DNA from: Caulobacteraceae bacterium UBA5005
GTDB taxonomy: Bacteria > Pseudomonadota > Alphaproteobacteria > Caulobacterales > Caulobacteraceae
Assembly: GCA_002398405.1 (NCBI GenBank)
Contig: DGYN01000104.1
Coordinates: forward strand, 1,414-7,925
Direction: 5' to 3'
DNA length: 6,512 nt
This document shows positions 5,811 through 6,512 of this stretch, in pieces (position 1 is the first letter of the stretch; each line of letters starts with the position of its first letter). The notes beneath the pieces were generated by a model that saw only the letters and a program-made list of their open reading frames with translations, was not told the DNA's origin and did not search any database. The translations under genes and the position numbers were made by a program.

Positions 5811-6338
5811 ATGAGCCTTACCGAGCGCATCCGCACCATCCCTGACTATCCCAAGCCCGGAGTGATGTTCCGGGACATCACCACGCTCCTGGGCGATCCC
5901 GCCGCCTTGACGCAGGCGGTGAACGCCATCGTTGCGGCCTACCGCAATCAGCAGATCAGCAAGGTCGCCGGCATCGAGGCGCGGGGATTCATCATCGGCG
6001 GCGCGGTCGCTACCGCCCTGGGCGCCGGGTTCATCCCGGTGCGCAAGAAGGGCAAGCTGCCTCACCGGACCCACGCGGTCGAATACACCCTTGAGTACGG
6101 CGTCGACGAGCTGGAGATCCACTGCGACGCCTGCGAGGCGGGCGAGAGGGTGCTGATCATCGACGACCTCATCGCCACCGGCGGCACCGCCCTGGCTGCT
6201 GTGGAACTCCTCAAACGCATCGGGGCCGACATTGTCGGGGCCGCCTTTGTCATCGACCTGCCGGACCTGGGCGGCGCGGACCGCCTGCGCGCGGCCGGGG
6301 TCCTGGTCACCAGCCTCGTCGCCTTCGAAGGGCACTAG
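5811..6338 (+). CDS. apt: Adenine phosphoribosyltransferase
   Basis: A 175-residue cytoplasmic enzyme converting adenine and PRPP to AMP and pyrophosphate (purine salvage). IRTIPDYPKPGVMFRDITTLL (7-27) is the adenine-pocket and N-terminal region typical of Apt. GIEARGF (54-60) and RKKGKLP (79-85, flexible loop) follow. VLIIDDLIATGGTA (114-127) is the PRPP-binding signature with Asp118 and Asp119. The chosen ATG at 5811 has AGGGA (5796-5800) 10 bases upstream and gives the family's usual length of about 170-180. GTG at 5805 would add two residues but sit only 4 bases from that Shine-Dalgarno. An ATG at 5757 lies inside petC and is unlikely. The 13-base gap after petC suggests co-transcription with the bc1 genes. 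Confidence 0.97.
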   Translation: MSLTERIRTIPDYPKPGVMFRDITTLLGDPAALTQAVNAIVAAYRNQQISKVAGIEARGFIIGGAVATALGAGFIPVRKKGKLPHRTHAVEYTLEYGVDELEIHCDACEAGERVLIIDDLIATGGTALAAVELLKRIGADIVGAAFVIDLPDLGGADRLRAAGVLVTSLVAFEGH

Positions 6339-6363
6339 CAGTCGCCAGGTCGCTTTCGACGTG

Positions 6364-6412
6364 CCTTCTCCCCTCGGGAGAAGGTGGCCCCCGAAGGGGG
6401 TCGGATGAGGGG
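6364..6412 (+). repeat. Intergenic palindromic repeat, copy 1
   Basis: Starts 25 bases after the apt stop. Hairpin A pairs CCTTCTCCC (6364-6372) with GGGAGAAGG (6376-6384) around CTC. Hairpin B pairs CCCCC (6388-6392) with GGGGG (6396-6400) around GAA. A conserved tail TCGGATGAGGGG (6401-6412) follows. The same design (palindrome, second hairpin of variable sequence, GGATGAGGGG tail) is known to me as a common dispersed intergenic repeat in proteobacterial genomes. It may also stop or protect the apt transcript at its 3' end, although no U-run follows. Confidence 0.75.
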
Positions 6413-6462
6413 CAAACCCGGCGGCCCGTGAAGACCCACCAAACCTACGGACGCCTGAGCCT

Positions 6463-6512
6463 CCCCACATCCGGCTCGCATATGCTCGCCACCTTCTCCC
6501 GAGGGGAGAAGG
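6463..6512 (-). repeat. Intergenic palindromic repeat, copy 2, inverted, reaching the window edge
   Basis: Reads as the same element on the opposite strand. CCTTCTCCC (6492-6500), GAG and GGGAGAAGG (6504-6512) match hairpin A. Bases 6488-6512 are the exact reverse complement of 6364-6388 (25 bases). The tail 6463-6475 matches the copy-1 tail in reverse with 2 differences in 13. The inner hairpin has a different sequence, GGCTCGCATATGCTCGCC (6473-6490), with a central GCATATGC palindrome and a two-base mismatch on each side. The 50 bases between the copies (6413-6462) show no gene. Confidence 0.7.

Noticed and set aside
4904..5839. 311-codon open frame antisense to petC
   Set aside because: Same cause as the other antisense frames; it overlaps the conserved cytochrome c1 and has no motif of its own.
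5733..6470. 245-codon open frame antisense to apt, extending over the repeat
   Set aside because: It runs through the palindromic repeat and across apt without any recognisable domain.

Overview
This 6.5 kb GC-rich chromosomal window reads as an alphaproteobacterium. Caulobacterales (Brevundimonas- or Caulobacter-like) is the best guess. The guess rests on separate petA, petB and petC genes of alphaproteobacterial type, the family resemblance of the other proteins, strong G/C preference at third codon positions, and a palindromic intergenic repeat of the CCTTCTCCC...GGGAGAAGG type. The taxonomic call is inference, not something the sequence proves.

Layout. Bases 1-201 (+) hold the C-terminal part of a RelE/ParE-type toxin whose start and presumed antitoxin lie outside the window. 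It converges, with a 4-base stop-codon overlap, on a group III truncated hemoglobin (198-692, -). A divergent intergenic stretch (693-863) contains a 15-bp palindrome and leads to a small one-helix protein of 41 codons (864-989, +). That gene has a good Shine-Dalgarno and overlaps, out of frame, the start of a two-domain ABC-F ATPase (922-2532, +). The ABC-F gene again converges, with a 4-base stop overlap, on trmL (2529-2978, -), a tRNA wobble-position 2'-O-methyltransferase.

The spacer between trmL and petA (2979-3172) holds the least expected signal. Three nested or adjacent perfect stems (3016-3083) can fold into a compact three-way junction, with a GCAA tetraloop on the petA-sense strand. 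A plausible sigma70-like promoter lies just upstream (2958-2984), which would place this fold in the petA 5' leader.

Bases 3173-6338 (+) form a tight gene run. It encodes the three catalytic subunits of the cytochrome bc1 complex: Rieske Fe-S protein PetA, cytochrome b PetB and cytochrome c1 PetC. Adenine phosphoribosyltransferase (Apt) follows with a 13-base gap. The bc1 genes pass electrons from ubiquinol to cytochrome c and pump protons; Apt salvages adenine and is probably co-transcribed rather than functionally linked. After apt, two copies of an intergenic palindromic repeat lie in opposite orientation (6364-6412 and 6463-6512), sharing a 25-base exact inverted match; the second reaches the window edge.

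Most of the window is ordinary core genome. The points worth following up are the petA leader structure, the small overlapping gene ahead of the ABC-F ATPase, and the inverted repeat pair.
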